A model generated the notes under the pieces. It worked only from the letters and a program-made list of their open reading frames with translations. It was not told the DNA's origin and ran no database searches. Of a stretch of 6,196 bases of DNA, positions 5,615-6,196 are shown piece after piece (position 1 is the stretch's first letter; each line of letters opens with the position of its first letter). The position numbers were made by a program, and so were the translations under genes. Source of the DNA: Lachnospiraceae bacterium (lineage in GTDB: Bacteria; Bacillota_A; Clostridia; Lachnospirales; Lachnospiraceae); the NCBI GenBank assembly GCA_024699595.1, contig JAILPG010000020.1, positions 1 to 6,196 of the forward strand, written 5' to 3'.

Positions 5615-6196
5615 CTACTCTATTAAGCCGGTCTTAACCCTGGAAGTCTTAAGACCTAACCATGCCCTTCCTACGATCATATCCTTGCCTATATTTCCGA
5701 TGTTTGCGCTCCTTGAATCCTCGGAATTGCCCCTGTTATCACCCAGAACAAAATACTCATTATCCGCAAGCGTCACCGGATTTTCGGCCACACCGCCCTC
5801 ATAGGTATAATCAGCCTTGTCCATAAAGTATCTGGCACCGTTTATGTACACATAATAATCCTTTATGAGTATCTCTTCCCCCGGAAGCCCTATGATACGT
5901 TTGATATAGAGATGGGATTTTTTGTTTCCGTTTGGATAAAATGCGACCACATCTCCACGCTTCGGGGATTTGAACTGATAGGACAGTCTGTCAAGGAGAA
6001 CGCCCTGTCCGTTTACAAGCACGGGTTCCATTGAGCTTCCGACCATTGACGTCCTGAGGCCGAAGAGATGTACAACGGTCACCCCGATAAAAATGGCCGC
6101 AACGATACCGGTGATCCAGAATGCGATCTCATAGATGGTGCTCATCTTTATCTTTCTTCTTTCCCGCCGCCTGAAGGTCAGGCTGTTTCGGTCTTT
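5615..6196 (-). CDS. lepB: Signal peptidase I (first copy, upstream of rbgA); 5' end probably beyond the window
   Basis: Type I signal peptidase with a single N-terminal anchor. Numbered from the ATG at 6145 it has 176 residues: a membrane segment at about 8-29, nucleophile Ser38 in GSSMEPVL, general base Lys82 in IKRIIGLPG, and FVLGDNRGNSEDSR (132-145). That ATG is doubtful. It has no clear ribosome binding site, and the stretch MSTIYEIAFW before the helix has no positive charge, although this family anchors with its N-terminus inside. The frame stays open to the right edge and reads DRNSLTFRRRERRKIK just before that Met, which would supply the missing basic flank. No ATG, GTG or TTG lies in that part, so the real start is probably outside the window; otherwise the gene is 5615-6145. 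It ends 2 nt before rbgA. A paralogue lies on the other side of rbgA. Confidence 0.9.
   Translation of the reverse strand, partial: KDRNSLTFRRRERRKIKMSTIYEIAFWITGIVAAIFIGVTVVHLFGLRTSMVGSSMEPVLVNGQGVLLDRLSYQFKSPKRGDVVAFYPNGNKKSHLYIKRIIGLPGEEILIKDYYVYINGARYFMDKADYTYEGGVAENPVTLADNEYFVLGDNRGNSEDSRSANIGNIGKDMIVGRAWLGLKTSRVKTGLIE

Noticed and set aside
6129..6196. Alternative minus-strand frame at the right edge reading RPKQPDLQAAGKKKDKDEHHL then stop, as the tail of an upstream gene overlapping lepB
   Set aside because: The composition is plausible for coding, but only 21 residues are visible with no recognisable family. The lepB frame itself is open through the same bases and better explained by the need for a basic N-terminus.

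Overview
The window looks like chromosomal DNA from a low-to-moderate-GC Gram-positive bacterium of the class Clostridia, most likely a Lachnospiraceae member of the Butyrivibrio/Roseburia kind. That placement is inferred from three things: the unusual PRPP synthase, the housekeeping gene order, and a FliK-type protein of the kind I associate with this family. All stops fit the standard bacterial code. I see no mobile element, CRISPR array, rRNA or tRNA.

Layout. The left edge (2-814, plus strand) holds the 3' part of a divergent ribose-phosphate pyrophosphokinase gene. Everything else is one tightly packed leftward operon on the minus strand. In transcription order it is: signal peptidase I copy A (5615 to the right edge), the 50S-assembly GTPase RbgA/YlqF (4770-5612), signal peptidase I copy B (4173-4709), ribonuclease HII (3406-4176), a 639-residue FliK-like hook-length-control protein (1486-3405), a 102-residue FlhB C-terminal-domain protein (1174-1482) and a YraN/UPF0102 nuclease-fold protein (819-1193). 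Five of the six junctions are almost seamless: 2 nt gap, 4 nt ATGA overlap, TAA directly followed by ATG, 3 nt gap and 20 nt overlap. The exception is a 60 nt spacer between rbgA and the second signal peptidase gene, which carries a compact set of repeats.

How the genes fit together. The order rbgA-rnhB-(FliK-like)-(FlhB-like) matches the Bacillus subtilis ylqF-rnhB-ylqG-ylqH block as I recall it, here with two signal peptidase genes added around rbgA and yraN at the end. The operon therefore mixes ribosome assembly, protein export, RNA/DNA-hybrid repair and a small pair resembling the FliK/FlhB export-specificity switch of the flagellar type III system. The PRPP synthase gene converges on the operon with only 4 nt between stop codons, and its likely intrinsic terminator lies inside the antisense of yraN.

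Most of this is ordinary housekeeping. The points most worth attention are the FliK/FlhB-like pair outside any visible flagellar cluster, the terminator buried in the opposing gene, the repeat cluster in the single spacer, and the real start of the rightmost signal peptidase gene.
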